Shown here: positions 16,754 to 26,100 of the stretch, piece after piece
Layout: every line of letters begins with the position of its first letter
Numbering within the stretch: the first letter of the stretch is position 1
From: Anaerolineae bacterium
GTDB taxonomy: Bacteria > Chloroflexota > Anaerolineae > DRVO01
NCBI GenBank assembly: GCA_013178015.1
Contig: JABLXR010000021.1
Location: 1 to 60,403 of the forward strand
Length of the DNA stretch: 60,403 nucleotides
Direction: 5' to 3'
Position numbers and translations under genes: made by a program
The notes under the pieces: generated by a model
What the model saw: the letters and a program-made list of their open reading frames with translations, nothing else
Databases searched by the model: none
What the model was told of the DNA's origin: nothing

Positions 16754-16769
16754 GCACCCCTAGGGGTGC
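16754..16769. terminator. Perfect 16-bp palindrome GCACCCCTAGGGGTGC
   Basis: It lies 22 bp after the phosphoesterase stop. As RNA it would need a few central bases open as a loop. Likely a stop signal or a protein-binding palindrome; no T tract. Confidence 0.4.
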
Positions 16770-16861
16770 CACAGCAACCGTGCGGCACTGGCAATGGTGC
16801 GCGCTGATTGGCATGTGCTCCTCAAGCGTCGCGTCCATTCAGCCCCAGCCCTCGAATGCGC

Positions 16862-16890
16862 TTGCATCCCCATCGGGCAGCGATGATAAT
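16862..16890 (+). promoter_or_regulatory. Sigma70-type promoter for DUF1328 gene
   Basis: TTGCAT (16862-16867), 17-nt spacer, GATAAT (16885-16890). The start codon is 59 nt downstream with AGGAGG before it. Good match to the vegetative consensus in this GC-rich DNA. Confidence 0.65.
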
Positions 16891-16948
16891 ACCCGCGTGT
16901 ATGCTCTACTCGACGGTCCATCTACCCTGTTAGCTTGAGGAGGCTGTA

Positions 16949-17110
16949 ATGTTACGGTGGGCTCTGATCTTCCTCGTCATCGCGCTGATTCTCGCCCTAC
17001 TCGGTTTTACCACCATTGCCGGGGCCGCCATCGAGATCGCGAAGATACTCTTCTACCTCTTCTTGGCCATCTTCGTGATCACTCTCATCTTGGGGCTGTT
17101 CCGCCGCTAG
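16949..17110 (+). CDS. DUF1328 small membrane protein
   Basis: The 53-aa protein is almost entirely hydrophobic with two membrane helices separated by [13 protein letters not shown], and ends LGLFRR. This is the typical length and layout of the DUF1328 (YtjA-like) family, often linked to stress. TTGAGGAGGCTGTAATG gives a strong ribosome site, and its own promoter lies at 16862-16890. Function unknown. Confidence 0.8.
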   Translation: MLRWALIFLVIALILALLGFTTIAGAAIEIAKILFYLFLAIFVITLILGLFRR

Positions 17111-17279
17111 ACACCTTCATCTCCGTAGAGGGACAGGAGTATGCTCTTGTCCCTCCGGCCTTCCTTCTCGGGCCGGGCGGCCTATGCCGGCAGGAGACAG
17201 AGGGAAGGCTGGCGGCTGAAGGCACCTGCTGAGGGCCCGCGGCCGGGTACCAGGCCCCTTCCCCTCGAGCGTCCTCCCT

Positions 17280-17301
17280 GGGCAGGCACGGTGGCCTGCC
17301 C
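17280..17301. repeat. Hairpin GGGCAGGC-N6-GCCTGCCC (dispersed family)
   Basis: A perfect 8-bp stem. With its CCTACC flank it matches, on the opposite strand, the GTAGGGGCAGG hairpin at 26531-26558, so it is a small dispersed palindrome. Confidence 0.55.
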
Positions 17302-17326
17302 CTACCAGGTCGCGGGTATCGTTCAC

Positions 17327-17348
17327 GGGCGGACCACTACGTCCGCCC
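17327..17348. other. Hairpin GGGCGGAC-CACTAC-GTCCGCCC before promoter
   Basis: A perfect 8-bp stem ending 2 bp before the -35 box of the next promoter. It could be an upstream terminator or an operator-like site. Confidence 0.45.
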
Positions 17349-17350
17349 TG

Positions 17351-17378
17351 TGGACACCTCCTCGCTGGGTGGTAGAAT
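17351..17378 (+). promoter_or_regulatory. Sigma70-type promoter for Gfo/Idh gene
   Basis: TGGACA (17351-17356), 16-nt spacer, TAGAAT (17373-17378) preceded by GG. The coding start is at 17442. The rest of the 17111-17441 gap holds the two hairpins above and no gene. Confidence 0.6.
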
Positions 17379-17441
17379 GCCGGCCAGTCACGCCGGGGCG
17401 CCCTACACGCACGCCCCGAGCGGGGGGGAGGTTCCACGAGA

Positions 17442-18419
17442 ATGGACACCGTGAAAGTGGGCTTCATCGGCCTTGGCGGCATGGGCCAGCATCACCTGCA
17501 ATCCCTACGCAGCATCCCCGAGGCGCGGGTGGTAGCCGTCTGCGACATCAACCCCGAACTGGCCACCTCAGTAGGGACCGAGTACCGAGCCCGCTCCTAC
17601 ACCGACCATCACGAACTGCTCGACAAGGAAGAGCTGGATGCCCTTTACGTGGTGATCCCGCCCTTCGCCCACACCGACGCTGAGCTGATCGCCGCCCGCA
17701 AAGGCATACACCTATTCGTGGAGAAGCCCGTCGCCTTGAGTCTGGACAAGGCGAGGGAGATATGGCAAGCCTGCCGCAGCGCCGGCATCATCACCAGCGT
17801 CGGCTACACCCTGCGGTACTTCGGCTACGCCACTCGGTTGCGCCGCTTCCTGGCCGATCGGACTGTGGCCATGATAGTCATCAACCGCTGGGGCGGGATG
17901 GCCGACCTGCCCTGGTGGCGCCAGATGAACCGCTCCGGCGGGCAGCTGGTGGAGCAGACCACCCATCAGGTGGACATGGTCCGCTACGTCACCGGCAAAG
18001 AGATCACCTCGGTGTACGCCGATTACGCCCTCCGCGTCATGGGAGACTGGGAGTACGTGGACATACCGGACGTCTATTCCGTGGCCATGAGGCTGGAGGA
18101 CGGTACCCCAGTGAGCCTGACCACTTCCTGCCAGATGCACAAGGGCGGCGGCGACTCCAGCATGCACTTCCTGCTCGACGGCAGCCGGATCGAGCTCAGG
18201 GGAGCCAGGCTACGCACCCTGCCCGAAGAGAACCCCGACTTGGACGGCGAGCACGGACAGGAGGTCAACGTAGATCGCGCCTTCGTGGACGCCATCTTGC
18301 AGAAGGACCCGTCCCTCGTGCGCAGCCCTTACGACGACGCCATGAAGACCCTGGCCGTCACCCTGGCGGCCAACGAGTCGGCCCGTAAGGGCATACCAGT
18401 AAGGCCGAGCCTGAGCTAG
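17442..18419 (+). CDS. Gfo/Idh/MocA family oxidoreductase
   Basis: The 325-aa protein has an N-terminal NAD(P) Rossmann fold (VGFIGLGGMGQHHL, residues 6-19), the family EKP motif (HLFVEKPVALS, about 90-100), and a C-terminal sheet domain with GGQLVEQTTHQVDMVRY, where Gln/His-x3-Asp matches the usual active-site GxxxDxxxHxxD-like segment. It would oxidise or reduce a sugar or cyclitol. GGGGGAGG precedes the ATG. It appears monocistronic; substrate unknown. Confidence 0.85.
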   Translation: MDTVKVGFIGLGGMGQHHLQSLRSIPEARVVAVCDINPELATSVGTEYRARSYTDHHELLDKEELDALYVVIPPFAHTDAELIAARKGIHLFVEKPVALSLDKAREIWQACRSAGIITSVGYTLRYFGYATRLRRFLADRTVAMIVINRWGGMADLPWWRQMNRSGGQLVEQTTHQVDMVRYVTGKEITSVYADYALRVMGDWEYVDIPDVYSVAMRLEDGTPVSLTTSCQMHKGGGDSSMHFLLDGSRIELRGARLRTLPEENPDLDGEHGQEVNVDRAFVDAILQKDPSLVRSPYDDAMKTLAVTLAANESARKGIPVRPSLS

Positions 18420-18446
18420 CACGGCGGGCTTGGCCCGGGGCATCTT

Positions 18447-18610
18447 ACCGCAGAGAGCGCCGAGACCGCTGGAAAGACGCAAAGACAAGGTACGAAGACG
18501 CGGAGCCGGCTAACCGACAGTGGGTAACGTGCTCGCCCACGGGCCTCTCAGGCGTCCTCGACCTACGTTTTCCTTCTCTCCGCCTCAGCGGTCTCCGCGC
18601 GCTCCGCGGT
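18447..18610. repeat. 25-bp imperfect inverted repeat (ACCGCAGAGAGCGCCGAGACC type)
   Basis: 18447-18471 pairs with 18586-18610 over 25 bp with a few mismatches, and AAGACGC runs lie inside. A similar half-unit occurs at 5390-5426. It fills most of the 271-bp gap before the methyltransferase gene and is non-coding. Confidence 0.6.
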
Positions 18611-18690
18611 GGAATCCCCAGGCGGCGTCGCATGGTGCGCCCCGCCGTGGCTGTGCTATCCTCCCTGTCGCCACACCCTAAGGAGGCACC

Positions 18691-19497
18691 GTGGACACGG
18701 CCGGCTTCTGTGACGAGTATGCCAGTACGGCTGAGATCTACGACCTGTTCCCGCCTTACCGGGATCGGGCCGACGTAGGCTTCTTCGTCGAGGAGGCTCT
18801 TAAGGCCGACGGCCCGGTGCTCGAGATCGGGTGCGGTACCGGTCGCGTGCTCATCCCCACTGCCAGGGTGGGCAAGGAGATCACGGGGCTTGACCGGTCG
18901 GCCGCCATGCTCTCCATCTGCCGCCGTAAGCTGGCCCAGGAGCCCGAGGAGGTCCGAGGCCGGGTCACCCTGGTGGAGGAGGACATGCGGCACTTCGACC
19001 TGGGCCGTCGGTACGGCCTGGCCACCATCCCTTTCCGCCCGTTTCAGCACCTGATCACCATCGAGGACCAGATCTCGTGTCTCCTCACCATACGGCGCCA
19101 TCTCCTCCCCGACGGCAAGCTGGTGCTCGACCTGTTCAACCCCTCCATCCCTCTCTTGGCGACCCCTGTGAGCCCGGGCGAGCAGGCGGCAGAAGACTGG
19201 TTTGACCTCCCGGACGGCAGAAAGGCCCGCCGCTTCGACCGTGTCGTCTCCCGGGACCACTTCCGCCAGGTCCAGGATATCGAACTACTCTACCACGTCC
19301 GCCACCTGGACGGCCGGGAGGAGCGGCTCGTATGCGGCTTCCCCATGCGCTACCTTTTCCGCTTTGAGGCCGAGCACCTCCTTGCCCGCTGCGGCTTCCA
19401 GGTGGAGGCGCTCTACTCCGACTACGACCGCAGCCCTTACGGGGCCACCTACCCGGGCGAGCTTATCTTCGTGGCCGTCAAAGCTGCCGAGGACTAG
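18691..19497 (+). CDS. Class I SAM-dependent methyltransferase
   Basis: The 268-aa protein has motif I VLEIGCGTGRVL (about residues 45-56), an acidic residue after the next strand (ITGLDRS), and EEDMRHFDLG as motif II-like. It resembles the broad methyltransferase-11/25 group; the acceptor is not predictable. GTG start with AAGGAGGCACC upstream. It is the first of four closely spaced genes (next starts 3 bp later), so it may modify a product of the sulfur/selenium pathway encoded behind it. Confidence 0.85.
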   Translation: MDTAGFCDEYASTAEIYDLFPPYRDRADVGFFVEEALKADGPVLEIGCGTGRVLIPTARVGKEITGLDRSAAMLSICRRKLAQEPEEVRGRVTLVEEDMRHFDLGRRYGLATIPFRPFQHLITIEDQISCLLTIRRHLLPDGKLVLDLFNPSIPLLATPVSPGEQAAEDWFDLPDGRKARRFDRVVSRDHFRQVQDIELLYHVRHLDGREERLVCGFPMRYLFRFEAEHLLARCGFQVEALYSDYDRSPYGATYPGELIFVAVKAAED

Positions 19498-19500
19498 ACC

Positions 19501-20670
19501 ATGGCTTCATCTGTTGCCGGCAAGACGCCCTCCCAGCTGGAGCGCATGACCCTGGGCGTGCCCCTGCGTCAGGTCCCGTCCCTGGTGCCCGGGCTGATCG
19601 CCTCGGGCCTGGTGGCCTGGGTGGGCCTGACTCTGGCAGATTGGATCGGCGTCCGCCTGTTGGGCTTCCGGCAGAACCCCATCTCCCCCATCATGGTGGC
19701 CATCGTAGTGGGCCTGGCCGTCTCTAACCTGACGCGCACACCCAGAGTGCTGCAGCCGGGGGTCCGCTTCAGCGTCCGCAAGCTCCTTCGCCTGGGCATC
19801 ATCCTCCTGGGCATCCGCCTGAGCCTGCTGGACGTAGCCCGCGTGGGGGCCTATGGCGTGCCGGTGGTGGCGCTGTGCATCGCGGCCGGCCTGGTCTTTA
19901 CCGGGCTCCTGGTCCGGCGGCTGCGGCTGCCCGAGCGGCTGGGCACCCTGATCGCCGTGGGCACCGGCATCTGCGGCCTCTCGGCCATCGTGGCTACCGC
20001 ACCCTGCATCGAGGCTGAGGACGAGGAAGTGGCCTACGCCGCCGCCAACATCACCATCTTCGGTGCCCTGGCCACGTTCCTCTACCCCTACCTGGCCCAG
20101 GCCCTGTTCGGGCTGGACGCGGCCCGGGTGGGCCTGTTCCTGGGCACGTCGGTGCACGACACCTCCCAGGTGGTGGCCTCCAGCCTCATCTTCGATCAGG
20201 TCTTCCTGCCGGACGGTCCGGCCTCAGCAGCCGACGTGGCGGTGGTGATCAAGATGGTGCGCAACGTGTTCATGGCTGCCGTCGTTCCCCTGATGGCCTA
20301 CCGTTACGCCCGTGGCCGGGCCCGCCGAGCCGGCGGGCGGGTGGAAGTGCTCGGGCTGCTGCCTCTGTTCGTGGTGGGGTTCCTGGCCGTGGCAGCGCTG
20401 AGGAGCATCGGCGACGCCGGGCTGGCCCGGGGGGGCCTGGCCCTCGGCCTCTGGAACCGCGAAGGCTGGGGCAACCTGATCGGGAGCGTCAAGGGAGTGG
20501 CGGAGAACCTGCTCCTGGCGGCACTGGCCGCCGTGGGGCTGAGCACCGACTTCGGCTTCCTCCGCCGGCTGGGACCGCGCCCCTTCCTGGTTGGCTTCGC
20601 CGCCGCCCTTATGGTAGGCGTGGTGAGCGCCGCCCTGGCCGTGGCCTTCGGACCGCTCATCCGTCTGTGA
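19501..20670 (+). CDS. YeiH/UPF0324 family putative sulfate exporter
   Basis: The 389-aa polytopic membrane protein has about ten helices and family features NPISPIMVAIVVGL, KLLRLGIILLGIRLS, GTGICGLSAIVATAP and GTSVHDTSQVVAS. The family is annotated as sulfate exporters with little direct proof. Its position between a methyltransferase and a desulfurase/DUF3343 pair supports a role with oxyanions of sulfur or selenium. Confidence 0.85.
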   Translation: MASSVAGKTPSQLERMTLGVPLRQVPSLVPGLIASGLVAWVGLTLADWIGVRLLGFRQNPISPIMVAIVVGLAVSNLTRTPRVLQPGVRFSVRKLLRLGIILLGIRLSLLDVARVGAYGVPVVALCIAAGLVFTGLLVRRLRLPERLGTLIAVGTGICGLSAIVATAPCIEAEDEEVAYAAANITIFGALATFLYPYLAQALFGLDAARVGLFLGTSVHDTSQVVASSLIFDQVFLPDGPASAADVAVVIKMVRNVFMAAVVPLMAYRYARGRARRAGGRVEVLGLLPLFVVGFLAVAALRSIGDAGLARGGLALGLWNREGWGNLIGSVKGVAENLLLAALAAVGLSTDFGFLRRLGPRPFLVGFAAALMVGVVSAALAVAFGPLIRL

Positions 20671-20704
20671 CTGCCGAGACCGCCGTGGCAGTGCGACCGG
20701 TGCG

Positions 20705-21859
20705 GTGCCGGTGATCTACCTGGACAACGCTGCCACCTCCTGGCCCAAGCCGCCCGAGGTGACTCGGGCCATGTGCGATTTCCTGGAGCGCACCGGGGGG
20801 AACCCGGGCCGCTCCGGCCACAGCCTGTCCATTGCGGCGGGCCGGGTGCTCTACGGGGTGCGCGAGCAGGTGGCGGAGCTCTTCGGCGTCTCCGACCCCC
20901 TACGAGTCATTTTCACCCTCAACGCCACCCACGCCCTCAACCTGGCCCTCAAGGGGCTACTCCACCCGGGCGATGGCGTGGTCACCACCGGCATGGAGCA
21001 CAACGCCGTTATGCGCCCCCTGCGGCGGCTGGAGGGCGAGGGGGTGCACCTCACCGTGGTACCCTGCCGCCGGGACGGCACCCTGGACCCGGCGGCGGTC
21101 GAGGAGGCTCTCCGCCCGGACACGAAGCTGATCGCCATGAACCATGCCAGCAACGTAGTGGGCACGCTGCTGCCGGTGGGCGAGGTGGCCGCCATCGCCC
21201 ACTGCCACGGTCTGCCGCTGCTGGTGGACGCGGCTCAGACCGGCGGGGCTCTGCCCCTGGACATGGGGGCTCTGGGCATAGACCTGCTGGCCTTCACCGG
21301 CCACAAGAGCCTCCTGGGGCCCCCGGGCACCGGAGGCCTGGTCCTGGGCCCCCACGTGGACCCGGATGCCCTCGCCCCCCTGTACGAGGGGGGCACCGGA
21401 AGCCGCTCCGAGTCTCAGCGTCAGCCGCCGGACCTGCCGGACCGGTACGAGAGCGGCACCCCCAACGGCGTGGGCATCGCCGGCCTGGGAGCGGGCATAG
21501 CCTGGGTGCAACAGAGGGGAGTGGAGGCCATCCGGCAGCACGAGCAGACGCTGACCAAGGGGCTGATCGAGGGCCTGAGTGCCATCCCCGGGGTGACGGT
21601 GTACGGCACCCTGGACCCGGCCCGCTCCGTGGCGGTGGTCTCCTTCACCGCCGAGGGACAGCAGGTGTCCGAGATCGGGCTGAGGCTGGACGAGGAGCAC
21701 GGGGTCCTGTGCCGGGTGGGCCTGCACTGCGCCCCGGCCGCCCACCGGACCATCGGCACCTTCCCTTCGGGCACGGTGCGGCTGGCGCCGGGGCCCTTCA
21801 CCTTCCCGGAGGACGTGGAGAGGGCGGTGGAGGCGGTGGCGCAGGTGGTGCGGTCTTGA
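20705..21859 (+). CDS. Cysteine-desulfurase-like class V aminotransferase
   Basis: The 384-aa PLP enzyme starts VIYLDNAATSWPKP, has the Schiff-base Lys in FTGHKSLLGPPGTGG (about residue 203) and the mobile catalytic Cys in CRVGLHCAPAAH (about 341). This is the cysteine desulfurase subfamily that neighbours DUF3343 genes. It would release S (or Se from selenocysteine) as an enzyme-bound persulfide. GTG start. Overlap with the next gene suggests translational coupling and hand-over of the persulfide to that carrier. Confidence 0.85.
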   Translation: MPVIYLDNAATSWPKPPEVTRAMCDFLERTGGNPGRSGHSLSIAAGRVLYGVREQVAELFGVSDPLRVIFTLNATHALNLALKGLLHPGDGVVTTGMEHNAVMRPLRRLEGEGVHLTVVPCRRDGTLDPAAVEEALRPDTKLIAMNHASNVVGTLLPVGEVAAIAHCHGLPLLVDAAQTGGALPLDMGALGIDLLAFTGHKSLLGPPGTGGLVLGPHVDPDALAPLYEGGTGSRSESQRQPPDLPDRYESGTPNGVGIAGLGAGIAWVQQRGVEAIRQHEQTLTKGLIEGLSAIPGVTVYGTLDPARSVAVVSFTAEGQQVSEIGLRLDEEHGVLCRVGLHCAPAAHRTIGTFPSGTVRLAPGPFTFPEDVERAVEAVAQVVRS

Positions 21860-22080
21860 CCGGCCTGGGCGTGGTCCTGTTTCACACTACGTCTTCGGCC
21901 CTGCGGGCGGAGAAGGTCCTCCTGGGGGCCGGCCTGCGGGTGAAGCTCATCCCCACTCCGCGGCAGTTCTCCAGCGATTGCGGCCTGGCCCTGCGCTTCG
22001 ACTGGGAACAGGTGGAGGCGGTGAGGGGGCGCCTGGAGGAGGCGGGGGCGGAGTACGCCGAGGTTCGGGCGCTGGAGTAG
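21856..22080 (+). CDS. DUF3343 putative Se/S carrier-like protein
   Basis: The 74-aa protein has the DUF3343 pattern: VVLFHTTSSALRAEKVL, IPTPRQFSSDCGLALRF with the conserved Cys, and a C-terminal helix. TTG at 21856 overlaps the desulfurase stop (TTGA); GTG 21871 is the alternative start. The family has been proposed to carry selenium or sulfur from desulfurases, and the fused arrangement of the two genes here fits that. Confidence 0.85.
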   Translation: MTGLGVVLFHTTSSALRAEKVLLGAGLRVKLIPTPRQFSSDCGLALRFDWEQVEAVRGRLEEAGAEYAEVRALE

Positions 22081-22150
22081 ACGGCGGGTGAGGCGGGGCA
22101 CACCGGACGATGGACGTCCCCCGGAGGGTGGAGCGGCCTGGCGAAGACCT
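22081..22150. other. Spacer after DUF3343 gene
   Basis: A short CCCCCGGAGGG stretch looks like a decayed first arm of the repeat that follows. No gene. Confidence 0.3.
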
Positions 22151-22272
22151 ACCGGAGGGTGAACCCTCCGGCTACCTAGGCCAAGCCCGCCCTCCGGCGG
22201 GCTCATGTGTCAGCCGGCGAAGGCCGGCTTCGCAATGTCTAGCACGCGGGTTTACCCCGTGCGGTGTCTGGC
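22151..22272 (+). repeat. Modular multi-hairpin repeat, copy A
   Basis: The 122-bp unit has, in order, hairpin 1 CCGGAGGGTGAACCCTCCGG, linker CTACCTAGGC, hairpin 2 GCCCGCC-CTCC-GGCGGGC, hairpin 3 AGCCGGC-GAA-GGCCGGCT, and hairpin 4 around GCACGCGGGTTTACCCCGTGC. Copy B follows as a near-identical direct repeat after 40 bp. Confidence 0.85.
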
Positions 22273-22312
22273 GGGCACACCCGTCCGCATTGCTGAAGTC
22301 AGTGGGGAGTTC

Positions 22313-22434
22313 ACCGGAGGGTGAACCTGGCGGCTACCTAGGCCAAGCCCGCCCTCCGGCGGGCTCATGTGTCAGCCGGCGAAGGCCGGCTTCGCAAGAT
22401 CTAGCACGCGGGTTTACCCCGTGCGGTGTCTGGC
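22313..22434 (+). repeat. Modular multi-hairpin repeat, copy B
   Basis: It has the same length and order as copy A, with hairpin 1 degraded on its right arm (ACCTGGCGG). A decayed extra hairpin-4 module follows to about 22470, reaching toward the TnpA gene 3' end. Confidence 0.85.
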
Positions 22435-22513
22435 AGCCACACCTGCACCACACGGTTTTGCCCCTTTCGATGTCCGGCGTCCACGTGCCTGTCGCGTGCC
22501 CGCCGTCGAGCTT

Positions 22514-22927
22514 TCACTCGGCCTGACACCGCTCCACCGCTGGCAGCGTAGCGCCGTCGCGGTGATGCGCCTTCTGTCCCAGGACGTACTCGCTTACCGC
22601 TGCAACCGACCCCTTCGACACCGAGAATACCCCGTAGCTGCCCTGCCATCGGAAGCCGCCGCCCAGGATCTCGTGGTTCACCAGGTGAGACGAAGCCCCC
22701 TTGAGCTGTCCTACCAGGGTGGACACCGCTACCTGAGGGGCCAGCCGCACCAGCAGGTGGACGTGGTCCTCGGTTCCCCCTACAGCCAGGCAGAGACAGC
22801 CGAGCTCGGCGCACTTGGCCACCAACGCCCCATACAGACGGTCCTCGACCGGCGTCGTGATCATCGGTAAGCGATCCCACGTTGCCCACACTAGGTGAAG
22901 GTATACCTCGGAGTACGGAGTTGGCAT
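22514..22927 (-). CDS. tnpA: Y1/HUH single-strand transposase, IS200/IS605 or REP-associated (RAYT) type
   Basis: The 137-aa protein has the Y1_Tnp pattern: YLHLVWATWDRLP (about residues 9-21), the HUH motif DHVHLLV (about 54-60), and the catalytic-Tyr helix WQGSYGVFSVS followed by YVLGQKAHHR. Such enzymes nick and join hairpin-marked single-stranded DNA. The C-terminus after AHHR is short and unlike the usual acidic tail of this group, so it may be truncated. Hairpin repeats flank both sides (A/B left, C right), as expected if the protein acts on them. No accessory tnpB is present. Confidence 0.85.
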   Translation of the reverse strand: MPTPYSEVYLHLVWATWDRLPMITTPVEDRLYGALVAKCAELGCLCLAVGGTEDHVHLLVRLAPQVAVSTLVGQLKGASSHLVNHEILGGGFRWQGSYGVFSVSKGSVAAVSEYVLGQKAHHRDGATLPAVERCQAE

Positions 22928-22968
22928 CGAACCTCTTCCCTTGCCACTGGCTATCCATGCTCAGACCC

Positions 22969-23145
22969 ACCGGAGGGTCAACCCCCCGGCTACCTAGGCC
23001 AAGCCCGCCCTCGGGCGGACTCACACCTCTCCCAGCCGGCGAAGGCCGGCTTCGCAAGATCCAGCACGCGGGTTTACCCCGTGTGGACGGCCCGGCGGCC
23101 ACATCCACGTCTGCACCACGCGGGTCTACCCCGTGCGCCGCGCCC
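22969..23145 (+). repeat. Modular multi-hairpin repeat, copy C
   Basis: All four hairpins are recognisable, with small changes in hairpin 2 (CCCGCCCTCGGGCGG), and hairpin 4 is present twice about 52 bp apart (CACGCGGGTTTACCCC and CACGCGGGTCTACCCC). It ends about 10 bp before the methyltransferase stop codon. Confidence 0.85.
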
Positions 23146-23154
23146 ACGCCCCCC

Positions 23155-26100
23155 TCACCCGATGGGCCACTCAGGGATGGCCGCGTCTACCTCCTCCATC
23201 AGCCGGACCGTCTCCCCCAGGGCCATGATCACCTTCTGGTAGTGCTGCAGGTCCTCGAACGAGAGCCTGCGGCCCCGCCGGTCCTTGAGCCACTTCTCGC
23301 ACACCCGGTACCCGCCCACGTGGAACTCCCACACCTCCGGCGGCACGTCCCGGAAGTACTGGTCCGGGTTGATGTAGACCCGACCCCGCTCCAGGGGACG
23401 GCCGCTGCCGGGCTCGGGCTCGCCCGGGGCCAGGTACCGGGGGTAGCCGCGGGCCACCTCGTTGGTGCCGGGCACGGGGAAGGTGGTGAAGGGATGGGCC
23501 AGCGCCCCCGCCTCCAGCAGGTGCAGCCCCACCAGCTCCGCCCCCAGCCGGCACAGCTGCCGGAAGAGGTCGGCGTCCGAGGTGAGGGGGATGCGGGGGA
23601 AGTCTATCTTGAGGAACTCGGCGTAGCGGTCGCGGTAGGTGGGGGAGTGGAGGACGGCATAGACGTAGTGGAACACGTCCTCCGGGCCGAAGGTGGCCAC
23701 CAGGTCGCCGCTGCCGTCGGGGACGAAGGAGAGGCCCACGCCCGTTTCCAGGTCGGCCACGAAGCGGGGGTCGAGGTTGGGGGTGCGGCCGCCGGGGCCG
23801 GCGGGCCAGGGGGAGTCATTCAAGGACATCTGGTGCTGGCTAGGGGATGTGTGCGAGGGAGGGTACAAGTACAGAGCGAACACACTGGAGCCATCCTTGA
23901 CTTCCACGCATACTGCCGGCGCCGGGACACGCGACACCAGGGCGTGTCGCCAGCACTGCGCCCGAGTCTGTCGGACCGTGTTCAAGCACAGGTTATCCCT
24001 GCCGAACACGTGATCCAGCAACTCGCGGCGAGGGCGGTCCATCACCGCAGCGCTGAAGTAGCCGGTTCGCCAGTCGAAAGGGCGGTACATGCATATGCCT
24101 ACCCAACGTTGCCAGGACTGATCCGCACGAAGCTGCGCCCGCGCCCGGGACAGCACCCAAGTGGAGCTGTCTTCCAGGTGGTATCTCTGGCTTAGTTCGT
24201 CGTCCGTGTAGTCCTCGTTGCGCAGGTCAGAGATGCGGTGGCGCATCTCCTCTTCGTCGAACGCGATGGCAAAGTGATCGCGGTGCGTCTGGAAGCCCAG
24301 AACGTTCACCGGCATCGCCTCGGTCAGCTTCCACCCGGCCTGATACTCCCCCAGCAGGTCAATGTCCTGGGGCGTGAACAGGTAGTAGGGCGACTGCGGC
24401 TGCAACTGCCGCCACTCCGTAGTCGCGGCCTCGTTCTCCCACAGAGCGGCGTACTTGCCCTCGCGCGTGCCCCACAGCTCCGCGTGGTGCACCGTCGCCG
24501 GCCCCTCGCGCCCGGGCTCCTTGACGAAGATGCCGATGGCCACTCCCTGCTGGATGTCGAAGACATTGTGATCGGGCGAGCCGTCGGGCGAGACCTCGCG
24601 CTTCTTGGCGTTGCCGTGCAGGTCCAGGACGTAGATGTCGCTGAAGGTGCCCATGAGGCACTGGCGCATGCCCCGGAAGGTGGGGTTGTCCAGGTAGCCG
24701 TGGTTGCTGATGAAGGCCAGCACCCCGGCGCCCGTCTGCTCGATGCGCCACTGGGCCCAGCGGATGAACTTGACGTAGTCGTCCTGCAGCCACTTGGGGT
24801 TGCGCTCCCCCAGCGGCTGGCCGTCCACCTGGTAGTAGCTGGGCACTTCCGTCCCGTCGGGCAGGCGGCCCTTGAGCAGGCCGTCTATCCAGTCCCCCTT
24901 GTTGGCCGAGTGGCCGGAGTAGGGCGGGTTGCCGATGATGACCATGATGGGCAGGTCGCGCTTGACCTCGGCGGCGGCGTTGGCCTCGTCGCTGATGGCG
25001 CGGTAGGGCCCGAACAGGCTCTCCACCTGCCGCTCCGCCTCCTCCAGGGTGTTGGTCAGGTACACCCCCAGCCGCTCCTCGCTGCCGAAGTCGTAGGCCC
25101 ACTCCGCCCGCAGGGGCTCGGGCAGGTCCTGCCCCGCCAACTGCATCCCCAGCTTGAGGTGGGCCACGGCGTAGGGGGCCATGAGCAGCTCGAAGCCGAA
25201 CAGCCGGCGCAGGAGCTGCTCCCGCACGTAGCCCGACCACATGCCGGCGTTGCCCCGCTCCATGTACCGTTCCCGGATCAGGTCCACCGCGGCGTAGAGG
25301 AAGGTGCCCGTGCCGCAGGCCGGGTCCAGCACCAGCACCTTGGGGGCGCTCCGGCGCACGGTGCGGGGCTCGCCGTTCTCGGTGACCTGGTGGTCGTACT
25401 GCACCGGGGCCGTGTCGGCCAGGCCGTCGGGGAGCCCGAAGCGCTCCTTGAGCAGGTGGTCCACCGAGCGGACGATGTAGGAGACCACCGGCTCGGGGGT
25501 GTAGTAGACGCCCCGCATCTCCCGCAGGCGGGGGTCGTAGGCGGCCAGGAAGGTCTCGTAGAAGTGGACCACGGGGTCCTCCTGGCGGGTGCGGCGGCCG
25601 AAGTGGGCCAGGATGCGGTCCATGTGGGCCTGGTCCAGCAGGTGAGCCAGGTCGTCCACGAAGGGGACGTAGGGCTCCTCGTCCATGTCCACCCCGGTGA
25701 TGGCGTCGAAGAGGCGGCGCAGGAAGGGGTTGGTGCGGGGGATCTCCCGGGCGGCGTGGTAGCGGTGGAAGGGCTCCGGCCCCTGGTGGTTGACCCGGGC
25801 GGCGAAGAGGCCGTAGGCCACCGTCTGGGCGTACATGTCGGCGAACTGGGAGACGTTCTCCGGCCGATCCAGGTCAGGGAGGAGGGTGCGGGCGAAGGCC
25901 CGGCGCAGCCCGCGCAGCATGTCGGACGGCTGGCCCCGCTCGAAGGCCTCGATAACCGTGTCGCGGATGATGTGGGTGAGGCGGGCCATACGCTGGGCCA
26001 GCTCGGCGGGGGACTCCACCGGCTCGGGGGCGTGGGCGAGGAAGTCGTGCAGCAGGGCCTCGACCTCGGCCGTCCCCTGCCGGTCCCGCCGCAGGCCGTC

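Noticed and set aside
22401-23147. A 248-aa minus-strand open frame through the repeats and TnpA gene
   Set aside because: It reads repeat hairpins and TnpA in the wrong frame; its Arg/Gly-rich product has no domain.
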